This document shows positions 1 through 8,455 of a stretch of 64,000 nucleotides of DNA, piece after piece. The stretch comes from Taurinivorans muris. GTDB taxonomy: Bacteria; Desulfobacterota; Desulfovibrionia; Desulfovibrionales; Desulfovibrionaceae. The position numbers and the translations under genes were made by a program. The stretch lies in NCBI RefSeq assembly GCF_025232395.1, contig NZ_CP065938.1, positions 1,674,001-1,738,000 of the forward strand, read 5' to 3'. A model generated the notes under the pieces. It was not told where the DNA came from and ran no database searches. It saw only the letters and a program-made list of their open reading frames with translations. Each line of letters starts with the position of its first letter. The first letter of the stretch is position 1.

Positions 1-1
1 G

Positions 2-826
2 CTTTTTTATGGCAATCCCGGACTCGGAAAAACCACGCTCGCCCATATCATCGCTTCGGAACTCGGTGTCAACATTGTTTCCACTTCCGGTCCCGCTCTT
101 ATGCGCGGAGGGGATTTAGCCTCCATTTTGTCCAATTTGCAAGCCAATGATGTTTTTTTTATCGATGAAATACACCGTATGCCCATGCAGGTTGAAGAAG
201 TGCTTTATCCCGCCATGGAGGATTTCAAGCTCGATCTTGTGATAGGGCAGGGACCCGCCGCCAAAACCATTAAGATTGATGTCGAGCCTTTTACTCTGGT
301 GGGGGCGACCACGCGGCTCGGACTTCTGTCCGCACCGCTTCGTGACCGTTTCGGCATTATCAGCCGTTTGGAGTTTTACACGCCTCAGGAGTTGTCGGAA
401 GTCGTTCTGCGTGCGGGAAAAATTCTAGGGGTGAAAATCAATGGGGACGCCGCCATGGAAATCGGCAAACGTTCGCGGGGCACTCCGCGTATCGCCAACA
501 GACTGCTTCGGCGCGTGCGTGATTTCGCCAGCGTTTTCGGAGAGGGCTCCATTGACGAAGAGCAGACCAGACACGCCCTTTCCCGTCTTGATGTGGATGA
601 AATGGGGCTTGATGAAATGGACAGAAAAATTTTGTCCATTCTTATCGAACATTATGACGGCGGACCCGTTGGTCTGAAAACCCTTGCCGTCGCCTGTTCC
701 GAAGAAATGCGGACCATTGAGGAAATTTACGAGCCTTATCTCATCCAATGCGGGCTGATCAAACGAACCCCCCAAGGCAGGGTGGTGACGGCGCGTGCTT
801 ACAAGCATATGGGACATTTGGGATAA
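2..826 (+). CDS. ruvB: Holliday junction branch migration ATPase RuvB (5' end cut by window)
   Basis: RuvB is the hexameric AAA+ motor that, with RuvA, drives branch migration of Holliday junctions and loads RuvC. The reading frame is open from the window edge, so about 60 N-terminal residues are missing. Visible parts are the Walker A loop GNPGLGKTT in the first dozen residues, Walker B FFIDEIHR, sensor 1 LVGATTR, the arginine finger APLRDRFG, and the C-terminal winged-helix domain ending ARAYKHMG. The first visible Met (position 101) is internal and is not the start. Family assignment is secure; ruvA and ruvC, usual upstream partners, would lie outside the window. Confidence 0.97.
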   Translation, partial: LFYGNPGLGKTTLAHIIASELGVNIVSTSGPALMRGGDLASILSNLQANDVFFIDEIHRMPMQVEEVLYPAMEDFKLDLVIGQGPAAKTIKIDVEPFTLVGATTRLGLLSAPLRDRFGIISRLEFYTPQELSEVVLRAGKILGVKINGDAAMEIGKRSRGTPRIANRLLRRVRDFASVFGEGSIDEEQTRHALSRLDVDEMGLDEMDRKILSILIEHYDGGPVGLKTLAVACSEEMRTIEEIYEPYLIQCGLIKRTPQGRVVTARAYKHMGHLG

Positions 827-867
827 TTTTTTTAATACATCATGTACATACGATAAAAGGAACCATT

Positions 868-1605
868 ATGCCGCAAGCTCATTTACAAGTGAAAATACTC
901 GCCCATACTCCCGACCCCCTTTCCGTCATTTATGCCTCTTTTCGGCAATGTTATCATCAAGGCTATGTGGGCGATATGTGGGAACGCCTGCAAAACGGGG
1001 AAATCAGCACGGAAAAGCAAGCGGAATTCGTGCGCAATATCATTACGTCCGGGCACGAAAGCCCCATTGAGCATGTGACGTTCACGTTCGCCCTTTCAGG
1101 GGTTTCGCGCGCTTTGACGCACCAGCTCGTGCGTCACCGCATAGCTTCGTATTCACAGCAAAGCCAGCGTTATGTGGACGCCGGCGGCATGGAGTACATT
1201 TTGCCTCCGAGCATAAAAAGAAACCCTGAAATATTAGCCCGTTACGAGGATTTTATGGAGGAAGTCGGCAAGGCGTACCATGACATAAAAACCATGCTTG
1301 AAGAGGACGGCAGGGGAAGCTTGGCAAAGGAAGACGCCCGCATGGTTTTGCCGCAGGCCGCCGCAAGCAATATCGTCGTGACAATGAACTGCCGTTCCCT
1401 GCTCAATTTTTTCGAACACCGCTGCTGCACGAGGGCGCAATGGGAAATCAGGGATTGCGCCAATAAAATGCTTTTGGAGTGCCGCAAGGTTTTGCCGGAA
1501 ATTTTCAAGAGCGCGGGGGCGAAATGCGAACGGCTCGGCTATTGCCCGGAAGGCGAGAAATTTTGCTGCGGGCGTTATCCCGTCCGGCATTCGGACAAAG
1601 CATGA
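868..1605 (+). CDS. thyX: Flavin-dependent thymidylate synthase ThyX
   Basis: ThyX makes dTMP from dUMP using FAD, NADPH and methylenetetrahydrofolate. The 245-residue protein carries the family signature RHRxxSxxxxSxR as RHRIASYSQQSQR at residues 89-101, and a conserved RxxLxxFxxxR-type substrate region further on (CRSLLNFFEHRCC). The start at 868 is chosen because AAAAGG sits 8-12 bases upstream and translation from it begins at the conserved N-terminus; an in-frame extension back to 748 overlaps the end of ruvB and is not family-like. It follows ruvB by 41 bases, so read-through is possible. A C-terminal Cys-rich tail (CERLGYCPEGEKFCCG) is typical of the deltaproteobacterial branch. Confidence 0.97.
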   Translation: MPQAHLQVKILAHTPDPLSVIYASFRQCYHQGYVGDMWERLQNGEISTEKQAEFVRNIITSGHESPIEHVTFTFALSGVSRALTHQLVRHRIASYSQQSQRYVDAGGMEYILPPSIKRNPEILARYEDFMEEVGKAYHDIKTMLEEDGRGSLAKEDARMVLPQAAASNIVVTMNCRSLLNFFEHRCCTRAQWEIRDCANKMLLECRKVLPEIFKSAGAKCERLGYCPEGEKFCCGRYPVRHSDKA

Positions 1606-1652
1606 CAAAAGGACGAAAGTCCTTTTCGTATCATAATTCATAGAGGAAAACA

Positions 1653-2138
1653 ATGTCATTAACATTCAGGCGCGCACAGCCCGAAGATATGGGCTTGCTT
1701 CTTTCGCTCATCAAAGAACTTGCCAGGTATGAACACCTTGAGCGTGAAGTGACGGCGACGGAAGAAATTTTATCCGAATGGCTTTTTGCCAAAAAGAAAG
1801 CGGAAGTGATTTTTCCCATGCTTGAAAATGAAGCAATCGGGTATGTTTTGTATTTTTATAATTTTTCCACGTTCTTAGGCAAAGCGGGCATCTATGTTGA
1901 AGATTTGTTCATCAGACCGGAATTCCGGCATAAGGGCCACGGCAAAGCGCTTTTGCGGCATATCGCCCGAAAAGCCGAAGCCGAGGGGCTGGGCAGGGTG
2001 GAATGGGCTTGCCTTGATTGGAATGAACCGAGCATAGCGTTTTATTTGTCCTTAGGGGCTGTATCTATGCAAGGTTGGTCGGCGTACCGTTTGACCGGTC
2101 AAAAACTTACGGCGTTTGCCCAAACAAGAGATGAATAA
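1653..2138 (+). CDS. GNAT-family N-acetyltransferase (SSAT-like)
   Basis: A 161-residue acetyltransferase. The acetyl-CoA pyrophosphate-binding motif A is seen as RHKGHG at residues 92-97 after the V-x-D-L-F-I-x-P-E-F-R strand, and the C-terminal WNEPSIAFYLSLGA segment matches the spermidine/spermine or thialysine acetyltransferase subgroup. The substrate is therefore likely a small amine, but that is inference; the family also contains enzymes for amino acids and amino-acid-derived amines. A GAGGAAA ribosome site lies just upstream of the ATG. The gene is directly followed after 2 bases by tsaE, so the two are co-translated in one operon. Confidence 0.85.
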   Translation: MSLTFRRAQPEDMGLLLSLIKELARYEHLEREVTATEEILSEWLFAKKKAEVIFPMLENEAIGYVLYFYNFSTFLGKAGIYVEDLFIRPEFRHKGHGKALLRHIARKAEAEGLGRVEWACLDWNEPSIAFYLSLGAVSMQGWSAYRLTGQKLTAFAQTRDE

Positions 2139-2140
2139 CC

Positions 2141-2713
2141 ATGCGAAATTCTTGTTCACTAACCTTGGCAAACCTTGAAGATACGGAAAAATTCGCGCAA
2201 ATGGCGGCAAAAACCCTGCTTGATTTGAAAGAAAAAGGCAGATTATTGCAGACCGTTTATCTGCTTGGTGAAATGGGAGTCGGCAAAACCGCTTTCACCC
2301 GCGCTTTTGTCGGTTCGCTTCCCAATGCCGAAAATGCCGAAGTCGCAAGCCCGAGCTTTACGCTTTGCCATGAATATCCCACAAATCCGGAAATTTATCA
2401 CGCCGATTTATATCGTCTGCCCGACTGCGCCGATTTGCCGGAAGAACTGCAAAATATCGGCAAAAATGCCGTGCTGCTGCTGGAATGGGCGGAACGTCTG
2501 CACCCCGGAGCAAAAGCCGGAAACCGCTTGGAAATTCTTTTTGCAAAAGAAAATTTAAACCCGGCGCAAAAAAATGCCTCTCAAAATATAGACAATTTTG
2601 TGAATGTGTGCGAATTAAAAAGGCATGTTAATATTGTAGCCCATGGGGATATTGCGTCAGAGTTTCTTCAGCTCCTGACAAAAAAATTACAAAATTGTTT
2701 TTTTATTTCCTGA
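2141..2713 (+). CDS. tsaE: tRNA threonylcarbamoyladenosine biosynthesis ATPase TsaE
   Basis: TsaE is the P-loop ATPase that resets the TsaB-TsaD complex during t6A37 formation on ANN-decoding tRNAs. The Walker A motif GEMGVGKT is at residues 43-50, followed by SPSFTLCHEY and the H-x-D-L-Y-R motif (HADLYRL) characteristic of the family, then a LLLEWAERL segment. At 190 residues it is longer than the usual 150-160, with a C-terminal tail after the family core of no recognisable domain. It is packed between the acetyltransferase gene and lysC; tsaE next to lysC and cimA is an arrangement I recall from other Desulfovibrionaceae. Confidence 0.93.
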   Translation: MRNSCSLTLANLEDTEKFAQMAAKTLLDLKEKGRLLQTVYLLGEMGVGKTAFTRAFVGSLPNAENAEVASPSFTLCHEYPTNPEIYHADLYRLPDCADLPEELQNIGKNAVLLLEWAERLHPGAKAGNRLEILFAKENLNPAQKNASQNIDNFVNVCELKRHVNIVAHGDIASEFLQLLTKKLQNCFFIS

Positions 2714-2799
2714 ACGGGGAAATCATCCGAAACTGTTTTGTAATGTGTTGATTTTATTATTTTATCGCATAAGGTGACTTGTGCGGAATAGGAAAAAGC

Positions 2800-4032
2800 A
2801 TGAAAGTATTGGTTCAAAAATTTGGCGGTTCATCTGTGGCTGACCTTGAGTGCATGAAAAAAGTGCGCGCAAAGGTTTTGGACGCAGTGGCACAGGGGTA
2901 TAAAGTTGTTGTCGTTCTCTCTGCCCGTGCGGGACAAACCAATAAGCTTGTGGAAATGGCATATCAATGGTCCGATGAACCGAATCCGGCGGAATATGAT
3001 GCGCTGCTCGCGACGGGGGAACAGGAGTCCATCGCCCTTTTCAGTATGCTTTTGAATGATGCGGGCGTGAAGGCGCGTTCCATGGTAGGCTATCAAGTGC
3101 CTGTTTTGACGGATAATTCTTATGGCTCCGCGCGTATCATTTCCATAGAAGCCGGACATTTCCTTTCCGAACTGGAACGGTTCGACGTTGTCGTCATGGC
3201 AGGTTTCCAGGGGTATAGCATGGAAAACAGAATCACAACCTTGGGACGGGGCGGCTCCGACACTTCCGCCGTCGCCATTGCGGCAGCCCTCAGCGCTGAA
3301 ATCGGAACCGTCGATTGCCACATTTATACCGATGTGGACGGTGTTTACACCACCGACCCGCGCATGGTGCCGAAAGCGACGAAAATTCCTAAAATTTCCT
3401 ATGACGAAATGCTGGAAATGGCTTCCATGGGGGCGAAGGTTCTGCAAATCCGTTCTGTGGAATTTGCGAAAAAATATAAGGTGCCGGTTTGGGTACGTTC
3501 AACTTTTACCAATGATGAAGGGACGCTTGTAACGCAGGAGGATGAATCTATGATGGAATCAGTTATGGTTTCCGGGGTGGCTTTTGACAAAGACCAAGTA
3601 CGTATAACTATTTTGGGCGTACCGGACCAGCCGGGTGTTTCTGCCGCCTTGTTCGCACCTCTTGCGGACCATGAGATTCTTGTGGATATGATTGTTCAAA
3701 AAGCGAGCCGCGAAGGCATTACCGACATGACATACACGGTATCCCATAAGGATTTGAAACGCGCTTTGGTCTATACGGAAAAAGTTGCCGAAGAAATCGG
3801 CGCCCAAGGCATTGAATACGATGACCAAGTCGCCAAGGTTTCCGTTATCGGCGTCGGTATGCGCAACCACAGCGGGGTTGCTGCAATCGCTTTTTCCGCC
3901 CTTCATAAGGCGAATATCAATATTTTGATGATCAGCACCTCCGAAATTAAGATTTCCTGCCTCATCCATGCGAATGAACTGGAAAAAGCGGTGCGAACCC
4001 TGCATACAACTTTCGGACTTGACGGCGAATGA
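2800..4032 (+). CDS. lysC: Aspartate kinase with tandem ACT domains
   Basis: First step of the aspartate pathway (lysine, threonine, methionine, diaminopimelate): ATP-dependent phosphorylation of L-aspartate. The 410-residue protein starts with the kinase signature VLVQKFGGSSV and contains TTLGRGGSDTSAVA, the YTDVDGVYTTDPR segment and two C-terminal ACT modules (from about residue 265) that bind the feedback amino acid. Start 2800 is preferred over a TTG seven codons upstream because AGGAAA precedes it at proper spacing and homologues begin MKVLVQKFGG. Its stop overlaps the cimA start by four bases (ATGA), so the two are translationally coupled. Confidence 0.97.
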   Translation: MKVLVQKFGGSSVADLECMKKVRAKVLDAVAQGYKVVVVLSARAGQTNKLVEMAYQWSDEPNPAEYDALLATGEQESIALFSMLLNDAGVKARSMVGYQVPVLTDNSYGSARIISIEAGHFLSELERFDVVVMAGFQGYSMENRITTLGRGGSDTSAVAIAAALSAEIGTVDCHIYTDVDGVYTTDPRMVPKATKIPKISYDEMLEMASMGAKVLQIRSVEFAKKYKVPVWVRSTFTNDEGTLVTQEDESMMESVMVSGVAFDKDQVRITILGVPDQPGVSAALFAPLADHEILVDMIVQKASREGITDMTYTVSHKDLKRALVYTEKVAEEIGAQGIEYDDQVAKVSVIGVGMRNHSGVAAIAFSALHKANINILMISTSEIKISCLIHANELEKAVRTLHTTFGLDGE

Positions 4033-5696
4033 TGGATTTCTATATTTACGATACGAGCCTTAGGGACGGCGCGCAAAGCGAAGATGTGCAGCTTAGCATG
4101 CCCGATAAGATTAAAATCGCCCTGCGGCTTGATAATTTCGGTATCCAGTGCATTGAGGGGGGATGGCCGGGGGCCAATCCCGTCGACAATGACTTTTTTG
4201 CGGAAATTAAACAATATTCATTGAAAAATGCGAAGATTTCCGCATTTGGCAGCACACACCATGCAAGTTTCAGGGCTGAGGACGATCCGACAATGAAAGC
4301 CCTTGTCGCTTCAAGAATGCCGATTATGACCATTTTCGGCAAATCAAGCGAGAAACACGCTCTTGACGCCTTGCGGGTCAGCCCAGCGCAAAACCTTGAG
4401 CTTATCCATAATTCCATTGCTTTTTTGACCCGGCATGCCGAAAAAGTCTTTTTTGACGCCGAACACTTTTTTGACGGATTTAAAGCAAATAAGGATTATG
4501 CCTTGGAAGTTTTGAAAAACGCTCACAAGGCGGGGGCGGACACGCTTGTCTTGTGCGATTCCAACGGCGGCACACTGCCCTCCGAAGTTTCGCAAATCGT
4601 GCGGATCTGCAAAAAAGAATTGCCCGAAGCGGCGTTCGGCATTCACGCCCATAACGACTGCGAACTTGCCGTCGCCAATTCTCTCGCCGCCCTGGAGGCG
4701 GGAGCTACGCACATTCAGGGCACGATGAACGGCGTCGGCGAGCGGTGCGGCAATGCCAATCTTTGTTCCATCATTCCCATTATCGAAGTGAAACTGGGTA
4801 AAAAATGTCTGCCCGGCGATATGCTCAGGCAGATTACCGCGACTTCCGCGTATGTGTATGAAGTAATGAATATGAAACCGTTTGCGCGGCAGGCTTTTGT
4901 GGGCAAATCCGCTTTCGCCCATAAGGGCGGTGTCCATGTCAGCGCGATCAATCGTGACGCGAGCCTTTATGAGCATATCAAGCCTGAAGAAGTCGGCAAC
5001 AGTCAGCGCGTGCTTATTACCGAACTTGCGGGACGAAGCAATATCGTAAGTCTTGCGCGGCGTTTCGGTTTTCATTTGGATAAGGACGAGCCTGTTGTCA
5101 AAGGGCTTTTCCATGAGCTTAAGACAAAGGCGAGCCTTGGTTATGATTATGCCGCGGCGGAAGCGAGCATGGAACTTTTGCTTTTGCGTAAACTTGCGCG
5201 GCGCGGGGTGCGTAATTTCTTCACCTTGAAAAGTTTGCGGGTTTTTGAAACAAAAGACGAAGCGGGGCAGCCGTTGGCGGAAGCGACGGTCGCCGTCGAG
5301 GTCGAGGGCGTTGTGGAACATACCGCAGCCACGGGGCAGGGACCGGTCAATGCCATGGATATCGCTTTGCGCAAGGCCTTATCCTCTTTTTATCCCAAAA
5401 TTTCGGAATTGAGTTTACGTGACTTCAAAGTGCGTGTGCTTACTATCGGACAGGAAGAAACAAGTCGGAACCATGATTTGTTCAGCCCTGAAAATGAAAA
5501 AATCCCCGCCCGAAACGGGGGCACGGCAAGTGTCGTCAGGGTGCTGATCGAAAGCGCCGATATGCGGGGCGCATGGGTGACCGTGGGGGTTTCTTACGAT
5601 ATTATCGAAGCCAGCTGGCAGGCTCTTGCCGACAGCGTGACCTATAAACTGTATCGCGATGAATGGCAAAGCCATAACAACACGGATAATGAATAG
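4029..5696 (+). CDS. cimA: (R)-citramalate synthase CimA
   Basis: Condenses pyruvate and acetyl-CoA to citramalate, the threonine-independent entry into isoleucine synthesis. The 555 residues hold an HMGL-like TIM barrel beginning YIYDTSLRDGAQSED, with the metal-binding HAHND motif and the family-typical GTMNGVGERCGNANL, and a C-terminal LeuA-type regulatory domain. Length and the divergent N-terminal motif fit the CimA class rather than LeuA or homocitrate synthase. It overlaps lysC by four bases. Having both CimA here and thrC at 28.6 kb means the cell can make threonine but need not route it to isoleucine. A rho-independent terminator follows at 5735-5766. Confidence 0.95.
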   Translation: MMDFYIYDTSLRDGAQSEDVQLSMPDKIKIALRLDNFGIQCIEGGWPGANPVDNDFFAEIKQYSLKNAKISAFGSTHHASFRAEDDPTMKALVASRMPIMTIFGKSSEKHALDALRVSPAQNLELIHNSIAFLTRHAEKVFFDAEHFFDGFKANKDYALEVLKNAHKAGADTLVLCDSNGGTLPSEVSQIVRICKKELPEAAFGIHAHNDCELAVANSLAALEAGATHIQGTMNGVGERCGNANLCSIIPIIEVKLGKKCLPGDMLRQITATSAYVYEVMNMKPFARQAFVGKSAFAHKGGVHVSAINRDASLYEHIKPEEVGNSQRVLITELAGRSNIVSLARRFGFHLDKDEPVVKGLFHELKTKASLGYDYAAAEASMELLLLRKLARRGVRNFFTLKSLRVFETKDEAGQPLAEATVAVEVEGVVEHTAATGQGPVNAMDIALRKALSSFYPKISELSLRDFKVRVLTIGQEETSRNHDLFSPENEKIPARNGGTASVVRVLIESADMRGAWVTVGVSYDIIEASWQALADSVTYKLYRDEWQSHNNTDNE

Positions 5697-5734
5697 TTTT
5701 TAAAAATAAAGAAAACAGAGATGTTATTCGGGAT

Positions 5735-5766
5735 AAAGCCGTGCCGGTTTACGCAGTGCGGCTTTT
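5735..5766 (+). terminator. Rho-independent terminator after cimA
   Basis: AAAGCCG at 5735-5741 pairs with CGGCTTT, extended by two G-U pairs and one G-C, and is followed by a run of six T. It closes the ruvB-to-cimA run of plus-strand genes. Confidence 0.8.
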
Positions 5767-5885
5767 TTCCTGTTTTTTTGCTCATTTTATAAAGCGTAAA
5801 GTAATACAACTGAGTAAAAGAGAAGAGAATAAAGCAAGCCGGAGTATTTCCGCAGTATATTCATATAAATTTATAACAATAACTT

Positions 5886-5916
5886 AACTGTTTTTTTATG
5901 CGATAAAAAAACAGTT
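5886..5916. terminator. Perfect 14-bp AT-rich hairpin
   Basis: AACTGTTTTTTTAT (5886-5899) is perfectly complementary to ATAAAAAAACAGTT (5903-5916) across a GCG loop and is followed by TTTTT. It may be a back-up terminator or a bidirectional one in the cimA / 6277 convergent gap. Its function is inferred from structure only. Confidence 0.5.
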
Positions 5917-5990
5917 TTTAAAAATCACCTCTGCCGGCGTTAAAAATCGGCTCAAATCTTGCGGTTGTAATTTTAGAGCATTTCCGTTTA

Positions 5991-6210
5991 ACATGGGGAA
6001 TTTTTCATGCAGGGGAAAAACTTTTATCGCTGCTGTCGCTGTCCGTAACGCCCGTAAACCCGATGACGGCTGCCGCAAAGCTCACAAGTTCGCTAACAGC
6101 TAAAGAGAGAAACTCCCCCCTCTGCACCCGTTACAAAATTTTTTATCATGATTTTCTGAATACTTTTAAGATTACACAGCATTATGAATATCATGCGGAA
6201 CTGCTCCAAT
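5991..6210 (+). repeat. Dispersed intergenic repeat, copy A
   Basis: One of three related segments (others at 31900-32112 and 61908-62112). Shared blocks in order are ACATGRGGA-T5, GCAGGGGAAAAACTTTTATC, CTGCTGTC, GTCCGTAA, AAAGCTC, GCTAAAG, an ACTTTTCAT-like block, and TATGAATATCATGC near the end. This copy carries a 26-base insertion between GTCCGTAA and AAAGCTC relative to copy B. It lies between converging genes cimA and the 6277 gene. No convincing reading frame spans it, so it could be a non-autonomous mobile element or a structured RNA. Confidence 0.75.
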
Positions 6211-6276
6211 ATATACGGGAATTGAGACATTTCCTTACTTCTTACTGCCGCATTTCGGTTTGCAAGTAACGGCATG

Positions 6277-6702
6277 TCAATCTGATTTTTTAAATATTTT
6301 ATTGAAATTTGTGGGGCAAAGTTGATATGTGTCAATTAAATCAAGATGTTTGACCATATGTAAGGTTTCTTCTTTATATTTTTTGAAATGGGGTGACGCA
6401 ATATGATTTTCGTATGCTTTTTGATTTCTGTAAATTTCTAATATTCTTATTTGCGTATCATGTTTAATCAGCTGCATGGGGTAAATTGAAATGACGTCTT
6501 TTTCCTTTTCAACGGAAATTTGGGCGACTTCTGCCGCATGGTTTAAATATTCATCTAAATATTCCTGATATACTTCAATTTCTGATATTCTGACAATCAT
6601 TCCGTTGTTATTGTCTTGTATTGGTTCTTTTGCCCAAATTGCAGTTTTTCCCATAGGTATCATTGTTATCAGCATAATGAGCACTTTTATCATGTTACTC
6701 AT
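6277..6702 (-). CDS. Exported ABM-domain protein (putative quinol monooxygenase family)
   Basis: A 141-residue protein. The N-terminus has a short hydrophobic stretch (VLIMLITMIPMGKTAIWA) that looks like a signal peptide, followed by an antibiotic-biosynthesis-monooxygenase (dimeric alpha-beta barrel) fold: MIVRISEIEVYQ, a helix, then IRILEIYRNQKAYENHIASP with the typical H-x-x-S/T-P-H-F-K-K ending. Family members include YgiN-type quinol monooxygenases and LsrG; an oxygenase role would be odd in an anaerobe, so substrate and activity are unknown. AGGAGA sits 8 bases before the ATG. It is downstream of dsrB on the same strand but separated by a strong terminator, so it has its own promoter. 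Confidence 0.75.
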   Translation of the reverse strand: MSNMIKVLIMLITMIPMGKTAIWAKEPIQDNNNGMIVRISEIEVYQEYLDEYLNHAAEVAQISVEKEKDVISIYPMQLIKHDTQIRILEIYRNQKAYENHIASPHFKKYKEETLHMVKHLDLIDTYQLCPTNFNKIFKKSD

Positions 6703-6950
6703 ATTATGTTTCTCCTATAAAAAACGCTAGGTGTAGTATAATCGGCCGGTCGTTACAGTTATAGATATGATAGTGGAAAAAAGTTGCCTGATTTTATCTC
6801 AAAAATATGGGTAAGAACCAACTGACATTTTTATTTTTAACCATTCCACTGAAAAGATTATGCTCAAAGTAAATGACGTTCAATGCGTTAATATGGAACA
6901 AGCAAACTGCCAATCAAACGGAGAAATGCCTTATTTGATATAATGGGCAT
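6703..6950 (-). promoter_or_regulatory. Leader and probable promoter region of the ABM-domain gene
   Basis: About 250 AT-rich bases between the dsrB terminator and the 6277-6702 gene. Read on the minus strand a TATACT-like -10 lies about 30 bases before the ATG, next to a CGGCCG palindrome, but the -35 is weak. No coding frame is convincing here. Confidence 0.35.
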
Positions 6951-6977
6951 AAAAAAAGGGAACTTGCGTTCCCTTTT
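6951..6977 (-). terminator. Rho-independent terminator of the dsrAB operon
   Basis: AAAAGGGAAC (6954-6963) and GTTCCCTTTT (6968-6977) form a perfect 10-bp stem with a 4-base loop; on the minus strand the stem is followed by a run of seven T. It lies 24 bases beyond the dsrB stop. Confidence 0.93.
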
Positions 6978-7000
6978 CATATTTTCACTTCAAAAGACTA

Positions 7001-8437
7001 TTAGTCTTCTTCTTTCTTACCTGAGCCTTTCAAGCCGTACATGGTGGTAGAACCTGAAGACCAGTACATGAGCTTTTCATCAGCGATAAGAGCTGAAAGA
7101 ACGTCTTTGACTTTACGCGGGCTTGCACCTTCGAAAAGTTCAAGGAAGTTGTTGAAGTAGAATTTGGTTTTTGAGCCGCTTTTGCTTTCGAGGAAGTCGA
7201 TAACTTTCTTCTTATCGTCTTCGGTAACGGCAGCGTGAGCGGCAGCAGCGTGAGCGGCAGCGCCTTCATAAGCGTGGAGAGCAGCATCGGTAAATTTGAA
7301 CTGAGTGCTTTGACGCCATGTGTAGTAAGCCGGGTCACGGAAATCGTCGATGAGGTGATGGGTAAATTCCAAGTCGCAAAGTTCGAAGAATTTTTCCCAG
7401 CCGATACGTTCTGCCCATTCGCCGAGGCGTTCGTATTTGCGGGCATGCTGTGCATAAACGTCGATGATATGCTTGATTGTTTTGGTAAGTGTAGGCCAGC
7501 GTGGAGTTTCGTTAGGAATGTAGTGAACCACAACCTTTGAGAACTTAGGCATGCTGATACGGTTGGATACCTTGCCGCCAACCATGATAACGACACCATC
7601 GCCGCCTTGACCGTCAGAAATCGGAAGAGCAGGGCACATGGTGTAGCAGTTGCCGCAGTACATGCAACGTTCGCTCTTGATAGCGATGGAGTTGACTTTT
7701 TGTCCGTTGAAGTCTTCTTTTGAAGGACGGACAGCGGCAACAGGGCAAGCTGCAACAGCGAGAGGAATTTCGCAAAGTTGGTCAACCCATTCATGGTCGA
7801 TCATAGGAGGTTTGCGGTGGATACCTACGATACCGATATCGGAGCAGTGAACAGCGCCGCACATGTTGAGGCAGCAGGCAAGAGAAATACGGACAGGTGC
7901 AGGCAAACGCATGTTTTGGAAGTCGGAGAAAACTTCGTCCATAACAGCTTTAACAGGACCTGAAGCGTCAGTTGCCGGAGTATGGCAGTGAACCCAGCCT
8001 TGGGTGTGAACGATGTTGGTAACACCCGCACCGGTACCGCCGATAGGGAATTTGTAGGAACCTTTATCATATTTACGGGAAGAAAGGTCAGCTTTGAGAG
8101 CTTTTAAGGTTTCTTCGTCAGTAACCATGAATTCAACGTTGTTACGTGTGGTGAAACGAAGGTGTCCGCCACAGTATTTGTCTGCGATTTCGCAGCATTC
8201 ACGAATGTAAACGGTGGAAACGGTACGTGCTGCGCCGCAGCGGACGGTGTAAACTTTGTCGCCGCTTTCCGCAACGTGCATCAATACGCCCGGTTCGAGA
8301 ATTTCGTGATAAAGCCATTTGCCAAAGTTATTTTTAATAACCGGAGGAAAGAAGTTATCATATGGACGTGGTCCAATATCTGAATTACGACCTTCCATTG
8401 GGTTTGCTGGATTATATCCGGAAGAAATGAAAGCCAT
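7001..8437 (-). CDS. dsrB: Dissimilatory sulfite reductase beta subunit fused to DsrD
   Basis: DsrB with DsrA forms the siroheme enzyme (desulfoviridin) that reduces sulfite to sulfide in the cytoplasm. Residues 1-382 are canonical DsrB, with siroheme-[4Fe-4S] cysteines at C151, C188, C189 and C193 ([12 protein letters not shown]) and a ferredoxin insert C231, C258, C261, C264, C268. After an Ala/His-rich linker (about 383-404) residues 405-478 match DsrD, the small winged-helix protein normally encoded separately, ending [16 protein letters not shown]. The frame is continuous, with no sign of sequencing error. The start is supported by GGAGGAGA 7 bases upstream. It lies 18 bases after dsrA. 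DsrD has been reported to stimulate DsrAB activity, so the fusion may tie it stoichiometrically to the enzyme. Confidence 0.97.
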   Translation of the reverse strand: MAFISSGYNPANPMEGRNSDIGPRPYDNFFPPVIKNNFGKWLYHEILEPGVLMHVAESGDKVYTVRCGAARTVSTVYIRECCEIADKYCGGHLRFTTRNNVEFMVTDEETLKALKADLSSRKYDKGSYKFPIGGTGAGVTNIVHTQGWVHCHTPATDASGPVKAVMDEVFSDFQNMRLPAPVRISLACCLNMCGAVHCSDIGIVGIHRKPPMIDHEWVDQLCEIPLAVAACPVAAVRPSKEDFNGQKVNSIAIKSERCMYCGNCYTMCPALPISDGQGGDGVVIMVGGKVSNRISMPKFSKVVVHYIPNETPRWPTLTKTIKHIIDVYAQHARKYERLGEWAERIGWEKFFELCDLEFTHHLIDDFRDPAYYTWRQSTQFKFTDAALHAYEGAAAHAAAAHAAVTEDDKKKVIDFLESKSGSKTKFYFNNFLELFEGASPRKVKDVLSALIADEKLMYWSSGSTTMYGLKGSGKKEED

Positions 8438-8455
8438 ATTTGCTCTCCTCCTAAA

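Noticed and set aside
4344-5321. 325-codon open frame on the minus strand inside cimA
   Set aside because: It is fully antisense to cimA, which has clear family motifs; the composition explains the open frame.
5697-6276. rRNA, tRNA or riboswitch in the cimA gap
   Set aside because: No T-loop, anticodon arm or known aptamer core was seen; the bulk is the dispersed repeat.
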